Below, piece by piece: positions 16,225-24,217 of a stretch of 32,752 nucleotides of DNA. This stretch comes from Saccharomonospora saliphila YIM 90502 (GTDB lineage: Bacteria > Actinomycetota > Actinomycetes > Mycobacteriales > Pseudonocardiaceae), in NCBI RefSeq assembly GCF_000383795.1, contig NZ_KB912678.1, positions 23,882 to 56,633 on the forward strand, in the 5' to 3' direction. The notes beneath the pieces were generated by a model. It saw only the letters and a list, made by a program, of their open reading frames with translations. It was not told the DNA's origin and did no database searches. Every line of letters starts with the position of its first letter. Position 1 is the first letter of the stretch. Both the position numbers and the translations under genes were made by a program.

Positions 16225-16230
16225 AGCGTA
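16225..16230 (-). promoter_or_regulatory. -10 box (TACGCT) for a leaderless lipid-kinase mRNA
   Basis: On the minus strand TACGCT is followed by six bases (CGTGCC) and then the ATG at 16218. A TANNNT box at this distance places the transcription start at or next to the A of ATG, the usual sign of leaderless genes in actinobacteria. The -35 region is weak. Confidence 0.5.
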
Positions 16231-16263
16231 GCCGCGTACCGGACCGGGGCGCGGGAAAGCGCC

Positions 16264-16302
16264 TCCGGGCCCGGCGTGTCCGCTGAGCACACCGGGCCCG
16301 GA
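16264..16302 (-). terminator. Terminator hairpin after the subtilisin gene
   Basis: TCCGGGCCCG, a two-base bulge and GTGT pair with ACAC and CGGGCCCGGA, a 14-base-pair stem. It starts 48 bases past the subtilisin stop on the minus strand and lies upstream of the lipid-kinase promoter. Confidence 0.6.
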
Positions 16303-16349
16303 AACGCCCTCCGCGTGTGACGATCTTCCGGTTGGGGGTGGTGATCCGG

Positions 16350-17579
16350 TCAGAACGTCGACACGTTCAGCAGCTTCTCCTGGATGCCGTCCGGGTCCTC
16401 ACTCGGCCAGATCCAGTCGGTGGTGCCCGCGTCCTGCAGCGCCGACCGCACCTGCGCGGGCGTGGCACCGGGGTGGTTCGCCGTGTACAGGGCCGCGCCA
16501 CCGGCGACGTGCGGGCTCGCCATCGACGTTCCGGAGATCGTCTCGTAGCCCCCCTTCATCCAGGTCGACTCGATGCACACGCCGGGAGCGATCAGGTCGA
16601 CGTCGGGTCCGTAGTTGGAGAAGTCGGCGAAGGTGTCGTCCTGGTCGGCCCGGCAGGTCGACACGCCCGCGCCACCGGAGGCGCCGTCGAAGTCGGCCAG
16701 CGCGCTGACCGTGATCACCTCGTCGTAGGCGGCGGGCACCGAGTTCGCCGCGTCGGCGTAGTCGTTGCCCGCCGCCACGGCGTAGGTCACACCGGCCGCG
16801 ACCGAGTTGCAGATCGCCTGGTGCAGCGCGTCGTCGTTGGTGTTGCCACAGTCGCCGTCATCGGTTCCCGCGCCTCCGAGGCTCATGTTGGCGACCTCGA
16901 TCTCGTCGGCGTGGGCGGTGACATGGTCGATCCCGCAGATGATGTCCGACCAGCGACCGGAGCCGCGGTTGTCGAGCACGCGCACCGGCCACACACGCGC
17001 GCCGGGCGCGACGCCGACGACGCCGCTGTCGTTGTCCAGAGCGCCGATGGTTCCGGCCACGTGCGTGCCGTGTCCGTTGCCGTCGTCGGCATCGCGGCCG
17101 GTGGAGCAGTTGATCGCCCCCGCGGTGTGCACGTTGAGGTCGGGGTGGTCGAGATCGATCCCGGTGTCGATCACCGCGACGTCGACGTCGACCCGGTCGT
17201 CGGTTCCGTCGATGTTCGCGGTGGCACTCTGCTCGGCGTCGACGCGGTCGATGCCGGTCGGCGTGCTCTGGGCGAGGGTCGTGACGGTCCGGTCCGGGGA
17301 CACGGACGTCACCCGCTCATCGGCGCGGACCTCGGCCACCTCGCCTGCGGACAGGCGTGCCGCGTAGCCGCGCAGGGCCGTCCGGAACACGTGACCGACC
17401 TCCGCGCCGTGCCGGTTCCGGTGTTCGTCGGCGACCGCGCGTGGGTCCGCGTCGTCGGCGAGTGTGACGATGTAGGGCCGCGCGCCCGGCCCGTCCGAGG
17501 ACGGTGTGGCCGCGACGGCGGTCGTCGCCGGTACGGCGAGCAGGGCCGCGCCCAGCAGGAGTCCCGCACTCGTGCGCAT
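16350..17579 (-). CDS. Secreted subtilisin-like serine protease (S8) with I9 propeptide
   Basis: 409 residues. Signal peptide about 1-24 (LLLGAALLAVPATTAVA). Inhibitor_I9 propeptide about 35-102, starting PYIVTLADDADP. Catalytic domain about 108-385 with Asp138 (AVIDTGID), His170 (GHGTHVAGT), oxyanion Asn272 (AAGND) and Ser352 (GTSMASPH). Five cysteines in the catalytic part (158, 215, 244, 257, 309, plus 335) fit extracellular disulfides. No C-terminal binding domain; length is typical of proteinase K-like enzymes of this phylum. AAGGGA precedes the ATG. It lies 131 bases after the secreted lipase gene on the same strand; co-transcription is possible. Confidence 0.93.
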   Translation of the reverse strand: MRTSAGLLLGAALLAVPATTAVAATPSSDGPGARPYIVTLADDADPRAVADEHRNRHGAEVGHVFRTALRGYAARLSAGEVAEVRADERVTSVSPDRTVTTLAQSTPTGIDRVDAEQSATANIDGTDDRVDVDVAVIDTGIDLDHPDLNVHTAGAINCSTGRDADDGNGHGTHVAGTIGALDNDSGVVGVAPGARVWPVRVLDNRGSGRWSDIICGIDHVTAHADEIEVANMSLGGAGTDDGDCGNTNDDALHQAICNSVAAGVTYAVAAGNDYADAANSVPAAYDEVITVSALADFDGASGGAGVSTCRADQDDTFADFSNYGPDVDLIAPGVCIESTWMKGGYETISGTSMASPHVAGGAALYTANHPGATPAQVRSALQDAGTTDWIWPSEDPDGIQEKLLNVSTF

Positions 17580-17710
17580 GACATTCCCTTCTCTCGGTCG
17601 GCGCCGCCACGACGGCCGGTCGGTCGACGTGACGACGGCCTTTCACTCCTCCACCCGGCTGTGGGCCGGATGCGAGTTGGTCGGACCACCGTGGGTCCGG
17701 TTCCGCCCGG

Positions 17711-18379
17711 TCAGGCCACGAAGTCGCGCACCTGCGCCGAGACCGTGTCGTCGGTGCGGAAGCTGGAATGACTCAGGCACGCCGTCCGCGTGTTGTCGGC
17801 GCCGTCCAGGATCGTGCTCTCCTGCGGGATGATGATCTCGTCGCAGGACGACCACCACGTGCCGTAGGTCGTGGCGCCCGGGGTCTCGTCCCCGTCGTTC
17901 AGGGTCGTGAGAAAGTCCGAGCCCCGCCGCATCTCCCGGCAGGACGTGTCGTAGCAGAAGTCGGCGGTCGCGGTGCCGTGGTTGGGACCGGCGAGCGAGA
18001 CCCAGTCGTCGACCTTCTCGGTGCCGCCGAGGAATGTCAGGTACCAGCGCGTGTTGAGCCCGCCCATGGAGTGCGTCACGACGTCCACCGCGCTCGCGCC
18101 CGTGTCGGCGAGCAGGTCGTCGACGACGGTGGCGAACTCCTCCGCGGTCACGGTGTTCGACTGACGGGTGTCGTAGTCCCAGGCCAGGAGCTCGGCGTCG
18201 GCGTAGCCGTCGGCCTGGAAATCGCTGACCATCTCCGCCCAGCCCGCACTGCTGCTGTTCCAGCCGTGGACGAAGATCACCGGCTCGCGCTCGGACACCG
18301 CAGCCGTGGCCGCGGCGGGCATCGCCAGTGGCACCAGAAGGGCGAGTAGTGCGGCCGGGACCCATCGTGAACGACGCAT
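17711..18379 (-). CDS. Secreted triacylglycerol lipase/esterase (class 2 alpha/beta hydrolase)
   Basis: 222 residues from an ATG at 18379 with GAGAGGA eight bases upstream; the open frame extends further without support. Signal peptide about 1-27 (ALLALLVPLAMPAAATAAV). PVIFVHGWNSSSAGW (33-47) carries the oxyanion region, THSMGG gives nucleophile Ser104, and Asp180 (SCDEI) and His204 (LSHSSF) are the likely remaining triad members. Cysteine pairs 142-147 and 179-201 suit an exported enzyme. It resembles the small LipA/EstA-like lipases of Bacillus and Streptomyces and should act on short to medium acyl esters outside the cell. It precedes the subtilisin gene on the same strand. Confidence 0.9.
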   Translation of the reverse strand: MRRSRWVPAALLALLVPLAMPAAATAAVSEREPVIFVHGWNSSSAGWAEMVSDFQADGYADAELLAWDYDTRQSNTVTAEEFATVVDDLLADTGASAVDVVTHSMGGLNTRWYLTFLGGTEKVDDWVSLAGPNHGTATADFCYDTSCREMRRGSDFLTTLNDGDETPGATTYGTWWSSCDEIIIPQESTILDGADNTRTACLSHSSFRTDDTVSAQVRDFVA

Positions 18380-18730
18380 GCCGTGTTCCTCTCGTGCGCC
18401 CCGCATCGGCGAGGGGACTGTGCTCGTGACCTGAATCAACGACGGCACACGCGCCGTGTTGCGCACGGAACGCGCCTTTCACCTGTTGGTCTCAGTCGTC
18501 GGAACCACGAGTGATCAGCGCACTCTGTTCGTCGTGGGCCCGGTGCGCGACGACAGCGGGGAGGCCCGTGGCGCGGACAACACAGGGTGGACCGCTCACC
18601 CGCACGCGGCCTCGGCGGCCGCACCCCGTAGCCTGGTCGCACAAGTTCGCGGCCCGACGGGCACCGAAGTGGCTACTTCGTCGCTGCCCCCACCCGCGCG
18701 TGGATCACGCGTGCCCAGTGGGGGTTGGAA
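18380..18730. other. Divergent intergenic region, lipase / nuclease-helicase
   Basis: 351 bases between a leftward and a rightward gene. I find no gene with a believable start. TTGATT (minus strand, near 18437) could be a -35 for the lipase, and TAGCCT near 18629 a -10 for the rightward gene, but neither has a good partner. No palindrome of note. Confidence 0.4.
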
Positions 18731-20623
18731 GTGGCGCTCGTCCGCCGAAACGCGGAGAACCTGCTCGACGAGGCGAAGGCCGATCGACTGCACCACCTGC
18801 TTTCCGAGCAGGCCGGTTTCCAGCTCGAGGCACGGGTGGGACTCGGCGAAGTCCGTGCATGGCAGCGCAGCCTGCCCGTGCTCATGGCCGATCTCGTCGA
18901 TGCCGGGCTCGGACACGTCGAGGTCCTTCTCGAACACAAGCTGCCACACAGCCCGAAACGAGTCGACGCCGTGCTGTGCGGCACCCATCCGGGGACCGGG
19001 GAGCCGAGCTACGTACTCGTCGAGCTGAAGCAGTGGTCCCGGGTCGAGCACGTCGCACACGATCTCGTACAGGTCGCGGGCTACGGTCCGGAGCCGGTGC
19101 TGCACCCGGTGGAGCAGGTGCGTGGCTACTGTCAGTACCTGGTCGACTCGACTCCCGCGCTGGCCGCGCGGCCGCACCTTGTCCGGGGGCTGGCCTACCT
19201 GCACAACGCGCGTGGCTCCAACATCGCTCCGCTCAAGCAGTACACCCCGAGCGAGTACGGTCGCCTCGTCACACTGGACGACAAGGCCGAACTCGTCGCG
19301 CAACTGCACGCCGCGCTCGACCCCGACGGCGACCGGGCCGCGGCGCGTGCCGCCGCGGACGACTTCCTCACCTTCCACCACGCGCCCTCGAAGCCACTGC
19401 TCAGCCTCGCGGCCCGCGAGATCCAGGAGCGCGAGCAGTTCGTCCTGCTCGACGAGCAGAAGGTCGCGCACGAGATCGTGCGGAGGTCGGTGCACAAAGC
19501 CCGCGCCGCGAACACGAGGACGGTCGTCGTCGTCCTGGGCGGCCCCGGGTCGGGCAAGAGTGCCATCGCGCTGAGCCTCGTCGGAGATCTGGCCAGGAGC
19601 GGGCGCGCCGTGCACCATGCCACGGGGTCCAGCGCGTTCACGCGGACCATCCGCAAGATCGCCGGTCGACGCGACCGCCGGGTGCAAGCCTTGTTCACGT
19701 ACTTCAACAACTACACCACGGCCGGTGCGCGGGACCTCGACGTGCTGATCTGCGACGAGGCACACCGCATCCGCGAAACGAGTGTCAACCGCTACACCCG
19801 CAAGGAGGTCCGCGAGCGCGCAGGTCGCCAGATCGACGAGCTGATCGACGTGGCCTGGGTCCCGGTCTTCTTCCTTGACGAGAACCAGGTCGTGCGACCC
19901 GGCGAGATGGGCTCACTCGAAGAGATCACGGCGGCGGCCGAAGCGAAAGGCTGTGCGATCGAAGTCGTCCACCTGCGTGGACAGTTCCGGTGTGGCGGGT
20001 CGGCAGAATTCGACACCTGGGTCGCCCGGATGCTGGGCCTCGAGCCACTCCCGCCGACGCCCTGGAGCCGGCTCGCCGAGCCGCTCGACGACGACTTCGT
20101 GGTCACCAGCGCCGCGTCACCCGAGGCGATGGAATCCTGGTTGCGCGCCCAGGCAGAGGAACACGGGGGGACGGCTCGTCTCGCGGCGGGCTACTGCTGG
20201 CCCTGGAGCGATCCAGTCGCGACCGAGGGCGGCAAGCGACTGGTGGATGACGTGGTGATCGGAGGCTGGACGCGGCCGTGGAACGCCAAGCCCGGCGCAC
20301 GCGTACCCGAGGCGCCGGAGTCGTACTACTGGGCCTCCGACGAGCGCGGTTTCAACCAGGTGGGCTGCATCTACACCGCTCAGGGGTTCGAGTACGACTG
20401 GGCCGGTGTCATCATCGGACCCGATTTCGTCCGGCGTGACGGACGGTGGGTCGCGCGGCGTGACCACTCGCACGATCCCGCCGTCAGGAAGGCCGGTGAA
20501 CTCCACTTCGCCGCCCTCATCCGCAACACCTACAAGGTGCTGCTCACCCGGGGCATGCGGGGAGTCTGCGTGTATTCCCCCGATCCCGAGACTCAGGAGT
20601 TCCTCGTCGAGATCACGCGCTGA
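18731..20623 (+). CDS. PD-(D/E)XK nuclease fused to DUF2075 SF1 helicase
   Basis: 630 residues from GTG 18731, chosen because GGGGG lies six bases upstream; a TTG at 18725 has no room for a ribosome site. The N-terminal 220 residues carry a restriction-like core: RVDAVLCG (Asp79), then VLVELKQW (Glu98, Lys100) and a Q-type helix PVEQVRGYCQYL. The helicase part has Walker A GGPGSGKS (270-277), Walker B LICDEAH (342-345), motif III FFLDENQ near 380, motif IV LRGQFRC near 416, motif V YTAQGFEYD near 549 and motif VI LLTRGMRG near 606. All key residues look intact. DUF2075 proteins are SF1 ATPases found with nucleases in defence and repair settings. It stands alone. Target and trigger unknown. 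Confidence 0.85.
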   Translation: MALVRRNAENLLDEAKADRLHHLLSEQAGFQLEARVGLGEVRAWQRSLPVLMADLVDAGLGHVEVLLEHKLPHSPKRVDAVLCGTHPGTGEPSYVLVELKQWSRVEHVAHDLVQVAGYGPEPVLHPVEQVRGYCQYLVDSTPALAARPHLVRGLAYLHNARGSNIAPLKQYTPSEYGRLVTLDDKAELVAQLHAALDPDGDRAAARAAADDFLTFHHAPSKPLLSLAAREIQEREQFVLLDEQKVAHEIVRRSVHKARAANTRTVVVVLGGPGSGKSAIALSLVGDLARSGRAVHHATGSSAFTRTIRKIAGRRDRRVQALFTYFNNYTTAGARDLDVLICDEAHRIRETSVNRYTRKEVRERAGRQIDELIDVAWVPVFFLDENQVVRPGEMGSLEEITAAAEAKGCAIEVVHLRGQFRCGGSAEFDTWVARMLGLEPLPPTPWSRLAEPLDDDFVVTSAASPEAMESWLRAQAEEHGGTARLAAGYCWPWSDPVATEGGKRLVDDVVIGGWTRPWNAKPGARVPEAPESYYWASDERGFNQVGCIYTAQGFEYDWAGVIIGPDFVRRDGRWVARRDHSHDPAVRKAGELHFAALIRNTYKVLLTRGMRGVCVYSPDPETQEFLVEITR

Positions 20624-20651
20624 CCAGTGCCGGAGCACCGGCGTACACCAC

Positions 20652-20684
20652 CGCCCGGCATGCTGCGGCCGTGGGAGCCGGGCG
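20652..20684 (+). terminator. Terminator candidate after the nuclease-helicase gene
   Basis: CGCCCGGC and GCCGGGCG form a perfect eight-base-pair GC stem around a 17-base loop, 28 bases after the stop codon. The loop is long, so the call is moderate. Confidence 0.4.
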
Positions 20685-20725
20685 CACCATGCCCGACGCT
20701 TACGGTCGGCGCGAACATCTTTACG

Positions 20726-20754
20726 TTGACTGTGATCAAAAGTCCGCTTACCGT
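20726..20754 (+). promoter_or_regulatory. Sigma-70-like promoter of the sugar dehydrogenase gene
   Basis: TTGACT (20726-20731) and TACCGT (20749-20754) are separated by exactly 17 bases, the best-formed promoter in the window. Predicted start near 20761 leaves a leader of about 220 bases before the ATG at 20982, which contains a possible 45-codon open frame. Confidence 0.65.
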
Positions 20755-20837
20755 TCCAGTCGGCGACAGCACCGGTGCGGGACGCCCGCGGCCCTCGCGT
20801 GTCTGCGCGCCTTGGATCGGAAGGCAGGAGTCACCGC

Positions 20838-20975
20838 GTGACACGGACTCGACGCAGGGTGGTCCACACCTGCCGTTCCGAGCTGGACCACGGACCCGAG
20901 GGCAGGTTCCGCGCCGCCCGGCCGGGTCCTTCGAACACGACAACGACCGCCACCGAACCCTGTGATGAGAGGTAG
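20838..20975 (+). CDS. Possible 45-codon leader ORF
   Basis: A GTG at 20838 follows GGCAGGAG by about seven bases and opens a frame reading VTRTRRRVVHTC, rich in Arg and Thr, ending at TAG 20973-20975. That stop lies directly before the GTGACCATG that begins the dehydrogenase gene, and its last codons form the dehydrogenase ribosome site. The position inside the long leader suggests translational coupling or attenuation. No homologue is known to me, and composition alone does not prove that it is coding. Confidence 0.25.
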   Translation: MTRTRRRVVHTCRSELDHGPEGRFRAARPGPSNTTTTATEPCDER

Positions 20976-20981
20976 GTGACC

Positions 20982-23093
20982 ATGCGAAAACGGCGCATGG
21001 TGGCACTGGTTGCCGCAGCGGGAACGGCCCTGGTCGTCACACCGGCGACCGCGACGGCCGATCCCGCCCCGCCGGCGGACAGCGCGTTCCAGAAGGTGAC
21101 GCTCAACGACCACCCCGGCGAGCCGATGGACCTTGCCGTCCTGCCGGACGAGCGCGTCCTGCATACGACCCGGTCCGGCGAGGTGTGGCTGCACGACCCC
21201 AGCACCGGGCTCAACACGCTCGCGGCCGAGCTGGACGTCTACCGGCACGACGAGGAGGGCTTGCAGAGCGTGGCCGTCGACCCCGGGTTCGACGGTCGGG
21301 ACAACCGGTGGGTCTATCTCTACTACGCCCCTCCGATGGACACCCCTGTGGACGACCCGTCGACACCCGACGTCAACGAGGGCGACGCGCCGACGACCGG
21401 CGACCCGTCGGACTTCGAGCCGTTCGAGGGCGTGGCGCGCCTGTCCCGGTTCCAGCTCGACGGCACCACGCTGGACCTGTCCTCCGAGCAGCGCATCCTT
21501 GAGATCGGCGAGGACCGCGGCATCTGCTGCCACGTCGGCGGGGACATCACCTTCGACGGCGACGGCAACCTGTACCTCTCGACGGGCGACGACAGCAACC
21601 CGTTCGAGTCCGGCGGCTACGCCCCGATCGACGAGCGCGCCGATCGCAACCCGGCGTTCGACGCCCAGCGCACCTCGGCCAACACCAACGATCTGCGCGG
21701 CAAGGTGCTGCGCATCCGTGTGCAGGCCGACGGCTCCTACACCATCCCCGAGGGCAACCTCTTCGAACCGGGGACTCCGGGCACCCGCCCCGAGATCTAC
21801 CTGATGGGGCTGCGCAATCCCTTCCGGATCGAGGTCAACGACAACGGCGACCTCTACGTCGGCGACTACTCGCCGGACGCGGGCAATGCCGACCCCGAAC
21901 GCGGTCCCGCGGGCCACGGCAAGTGGTTCGTCGCCCGGGACGCCGGAAACCACGGCTGGCCCTACTGCGTCACGCCGGACATGCCCTATGTCGACTACGA
22001 CTTCGCCACGGGCGAGTCCGGCGAGCCGTTCGACTGCTCGGCTCCGGTGAACGATTCCCCGCACAACACCGGGCTGACCGAACTCCCGCCGGTGGAGCAG
22101 CCCGAGGTGTGGTACGGCTACGACGAGTCGCCGCGTTTCCCCGAGCTGGAGGCCGGCGGCATCGGACCGATGGCCGGCCCGGCCTACGACTTCGACCCCG
22201 CCGCCACCCGCGGACGCAATCCCGTGGCGTGGCCGGAGTACTACGACGGCATGCCGCTGTTCTACGAATGGACCCGTGACTACGTCAAGGGCTTCCGCCT
22301 CGGCGGAAACGGCGAGGTGTCCTCCATTGAGGACGTGCTGCCGTCGACGGAGTTCTCCGGCACGATCGACATGGAGTTCGGCCCGAACGGCGCGCTCTAT
22401 GTGCTCGACTACGGCAAGGGCTACTTCGCCGAGAACCCGAAGGCGCAACTCGCGCGCATCGACCACATCGGCGAGAACGGCAACCACACGCCCATCCCGC
22501 AGGCGTCGGCCGACGTCACCAATGGAACGACCCCGCTGACCGTCTCGTTCTCCAGCGACGGCACGGAAGACCCCGAGGGTGACCGGCTGCGCTACGAGTG
22601 GGACTTCGATGCCGACGGCCGCGTCGACTCGCGCGAGCCGAACCCGACGCACACCTACATCAAGAACGGCGTGTACAGGGCGACGGTGAACGTCACCGAC
22701 GTCGGCGGCAAGCACCGCGGCCGGTCGGCCTCGGCCGAGGTCGAGGTCATCGTCGGCAACGCCGCACCGCGGGTCGAGTTCGTGACACCCAGCGAGGATC
22801 TTCAGTTCGACTGGGGCGACGTCGTCGAGTACGAGGTGTCCGTGACCGATGACCAGCCCGTCGACTGTTCGCGAGTGGAGGTGACCTACGTGCTCGGCCA
22901 TGACGAGCACGGCCACCCGCAGACCACCGCCTCCGGGTGCACGGGCTCCATCGAGACCACGGTCCCGGAAGGACACGACCCCGAGTACGACGATCTCGCC
23001 GCCGTGTTCAACGCGACCTACACCGACCCCGGTGCCGAGGGCGTTCCCGCGCTCTCCGGTAGCGCCGAGATCGCGCTCGAACCGGCGCACTGA
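20982..23093 (+). CDS. Secreted glucose/sorbosone dehydrogenase with PKD domain
   Basis: 703 residues. ATG 20982 is preferred (GAGAGG nine bases upstream); GTG 20976 is in frame. Signal peptide about 1-27 (MVALVAAAGTALVVTPATATA). A six-bladed GSDH propeller at about 35-495 contains PMDLAVLPDERVLHTTRSG, CCHVGGDITFDGDGNLYLSTGDD, GKVLRIR and GLRNPFRI. His184 and Arg278 fall where soluble PQQ glucose dehydrogenase has its catalytic His and PQQ-contacting Arg. A PKD domain follows at about 505-590 (YEWDFDADGRVDSREPNPTHTY). The last 110 residues look Ig-like, with a Cys pair. It probably oxidises a sugar or sugar polymer outside the cell using PQQ; cofactor use is inferred from the family. Confidence 0.88.
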   Translation: MRKRRMVALVAAAGTALVVTPATATADPAPPADSAFQKVTLNDHPGEPMDLAVLPDERVLHTTRSGEVWLHDPSTGLNTLAAELDVYRHDEEGLQSVAVDPGFDGRDNRWVYLYYAPPMDTPVDDPSTPDVNEGDAPTTGDPSDFEPFEGVARLSRFQLDGTTLDLSSEQRILEIGEDRGICCHVGGDITFDGDGNLYLSTGDDSNPFESGGYAPIDERADRNPAFDAQRTSANTNDLRGKVLRIRVQADGSYTIPEGNLFEPGTPGTRPEIYLMGLRNPFRIEVNDNGDLYVGDYSPDAGNADPERGPAGHGKWFVARDAGNHGWPYCVTPDMPYVDYDFATGESGEPFDCSAPVNDSPHNTGLTELPPVEQPEVWYGYDESPRFPELEAGGIGPMAGPAYDFDPAATRGRNPVAWPEYYDGMPLFYEWTRDYVKGFRLGGNGEVSSIEDVLPSTEFSGTIDMEFGPNGALYVLDYGKGYFAENPKAQLARIDHIGENGNHTPIPQASADVTNGTTPLTVSFSSDGTEDPEGDRLRYEWDFDADGRVDSREPNPTHTYIKNGVYRATVNVTDVGGKHRGRSASAEVEVIVGNAAPRVEFVTPSEDLQFDWGDVVEYEVSVTDDQPVDCSRVEVTYVLGHDEHGHPQTTASGCTGSIETTVPEGHDPEYDDLAAVFNATYTDPGAEGVPALSGSAEIALEPAH

Positions 23094-23103
23094 GGTGTGC
23101 GCC

Positions 23104-23136
23104 CGTGGGTCCCGGGGCACGCACCCGGGACCCACG
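23104..23136. terminator. 13-bp-stem terminator after the dehydrogenase gene
   Basis: CGTGGGTCCCGGG, loop GCACGCA, CCCGGGACCCACG: a perfect stem that begins ten bases after the stop codon and can be lengthened with one bulge. Confidence 0.75.
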
Positions 23137-23160
23137 GCGCGTCGCCACCGGCGTGTCCAG

Positions 23161-23206
23161 GCCGGCTCACTCGCCGCCGCCGCTGATCGGCGGTGAGTGA
23201 GCCGGC
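23161..23206. terminator. Second hairpin in the convergent gap
   Basis: GCCGGCTCACTC and GAGTGAGCCGGC are perfect 12-base arms; inside them CCGCCG and CGGCGG pair as well around CTGAT. Its last two bases are shared with the third hairpin, so the two compete at their junction. Confidence 0.65.
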
Positions 23207-23250
23207 ACAGTCGTGCGCACCCACGCGCGGGCGGGTGCGCACGACTGTGC
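23205..23250 (-). terminator. 18-bp-stem terminator adjoining the sirtuin stop codon
   Basis: GCACAGTCGTGCGCACCC (23205-23222) and its perfect complement (23233-23250) flank a ten-base GC-rich loop. The right arm touches the sirtuin stop codon at 23251, so it ends the leftward transcript at once and can also back up the rightward one. Confidence 0.7.
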
Positions 23251-24165
23251 TCAGGACGCGGCCGGGTCCGCGACGCCCTCGGGCAGTGCGCAGCCGAGCC
23301 GGGCCACGAGCTCGGTGAGCGCGTGCCCCAACGGCCGATCCACCCGCGCCCGCGCCAGCGGGTCACCCCGGGTCTCGCCCTGGTTCACGATCAGCACGGG
23401 CTTACCCGCCGTGGCCGCGCGGCGGACGAACCGCAGACCCGACATGACGGCCAGCGACGAGCCGAGCACCAGCACCGCCTTCGCCTCGTCGACCATGCGA
23501 TAACACTGGTCCACCAGCGCACGCGGTACGTTCTCACCGAAGAACACCACGTGCGGTTTGAGCGCCTCCGACCCACACGCCACGCACGCGACGAGCCGGA
23601 ACTCTCGCACCATCCGCTCGGGCAGATCGACGTCACCGTCGGGGTTCAGCCGCGTCGCGTCGGCGTGGAAGTGCGGATTCGCCGCACGCAACCGGCGGTC
23701 GAGTGCCTCCCGCGCGCTCATCCGGCCGCAGTCGAGACAGACGACACGACGGAGACTGCCGTGCAGCTCGGTCACCGCGGTGGCCCCGGCCGCCTGGTGC
23801 AGGCCGTCGACGTTCTGGGTGATGACACCGGAGACGTACCCGGCGGCCTCCAACGCCGCCACCGCACGATGCCCGGCGTTCGGGCGCGCCCGCGCGACGA
23901 CGGCCCAGCCGAGGTGACCGCGCGCCCAGTACCGGCGCCTGCTCTCCGCGCTGCCGACGAACTCCTGGTAGGTCATCGGCGAATGCTGCCGCAGGGTTCC
24001 GCCGGTCCCCCGGTAATCCGGAATGCCGGACTCGGTGGAGAGCCCGGCGCCGCTGAGTACGACGACACCGCGGCGGCCGAGAACCCGCACGACCTCGTCC
24101 AGCTCCGTGGTCCGGGGCGCGGGCACCCCGGTCGGCGTCCAGGTGAGCGTGGGCCGCGTCCGCAT
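23251..24165 (-). CDS. Class II sirtuin, NAD-dependent protein deacylase
   Basis: 304 residues from the ATG at 24165. The Rossmann and NAD motifs are LSGAGLSTESGIPDYRG (37-53) and TQNVDGLH (116-123). Catalytic His135 is in TELHG. Zinc is held by Cys143, Cys146, Cys194 and Cys197 (CLDC and CVAC). KPHVVFFGENVP is typical of class II (SIRT4-like) sirtuins. It removes acyl groups from lysines in the cytoplasm and consumes NAD. There is no ribosome site; TACTCT ends six bases before the ATG, suggesting a leaderless mRNA. The sugar kinase gene ends 52 bases upstream on the same strand, but the promoter found here suggests separate transcription. Confidence 0.93.
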   Translation of the reverse strand: MRTRPTLTWTPTGVPAPRTTELDEVVRVLGRRGVVVLSGAGLSTESGIPDYRGTGGTLRQHSPMTYQEFVGSAESRRRYWARGHLGWAVVARARPNAGHRAVAALEAAGYVSGVITQNVDGLHQAAGATAVTELHGSLRRVVCLDCGRMSAREALDRRLRAANPHFHADATRLNPDGDVDLPERMVREFRLVACVACGSEALKPHVVFFGENVPRALVDQCYRMVDEAKAVLVLGSSLAVMSGLRFVRRAATAGKPVLIVNQGETRGDPLARARVDRPLGHALTELVARLGCALPEGVADPAAS

Positions 24166-24171
24166 CAGTCC

Positions 24172-24177
24172 AGAGTA
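24172..24177 (-). promoter_or_regulatory. -10 box (TACTCT) for a leaderless sirtuin mRNA
   Basis: TACTCT on the minus strand, six bases (GGACTG), then ATG. Same geometry as at the lipid-kinase gene. No clear -35. Confidence 0.5.
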
Positions 24178-24217
24178 CGGAGAACTCGCTCCCGCGCGCA
24201 CGTCACAAGGCCGGTGA

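Noticed and set aside
20748-23366. 872-codon open frame on the minus strand
   Set aside because: Antisense to the sugar dehydrogenase and its terminators, with low-complexity composition. The dehydrogenase on the plus strand has signal peptide and domain motifs.
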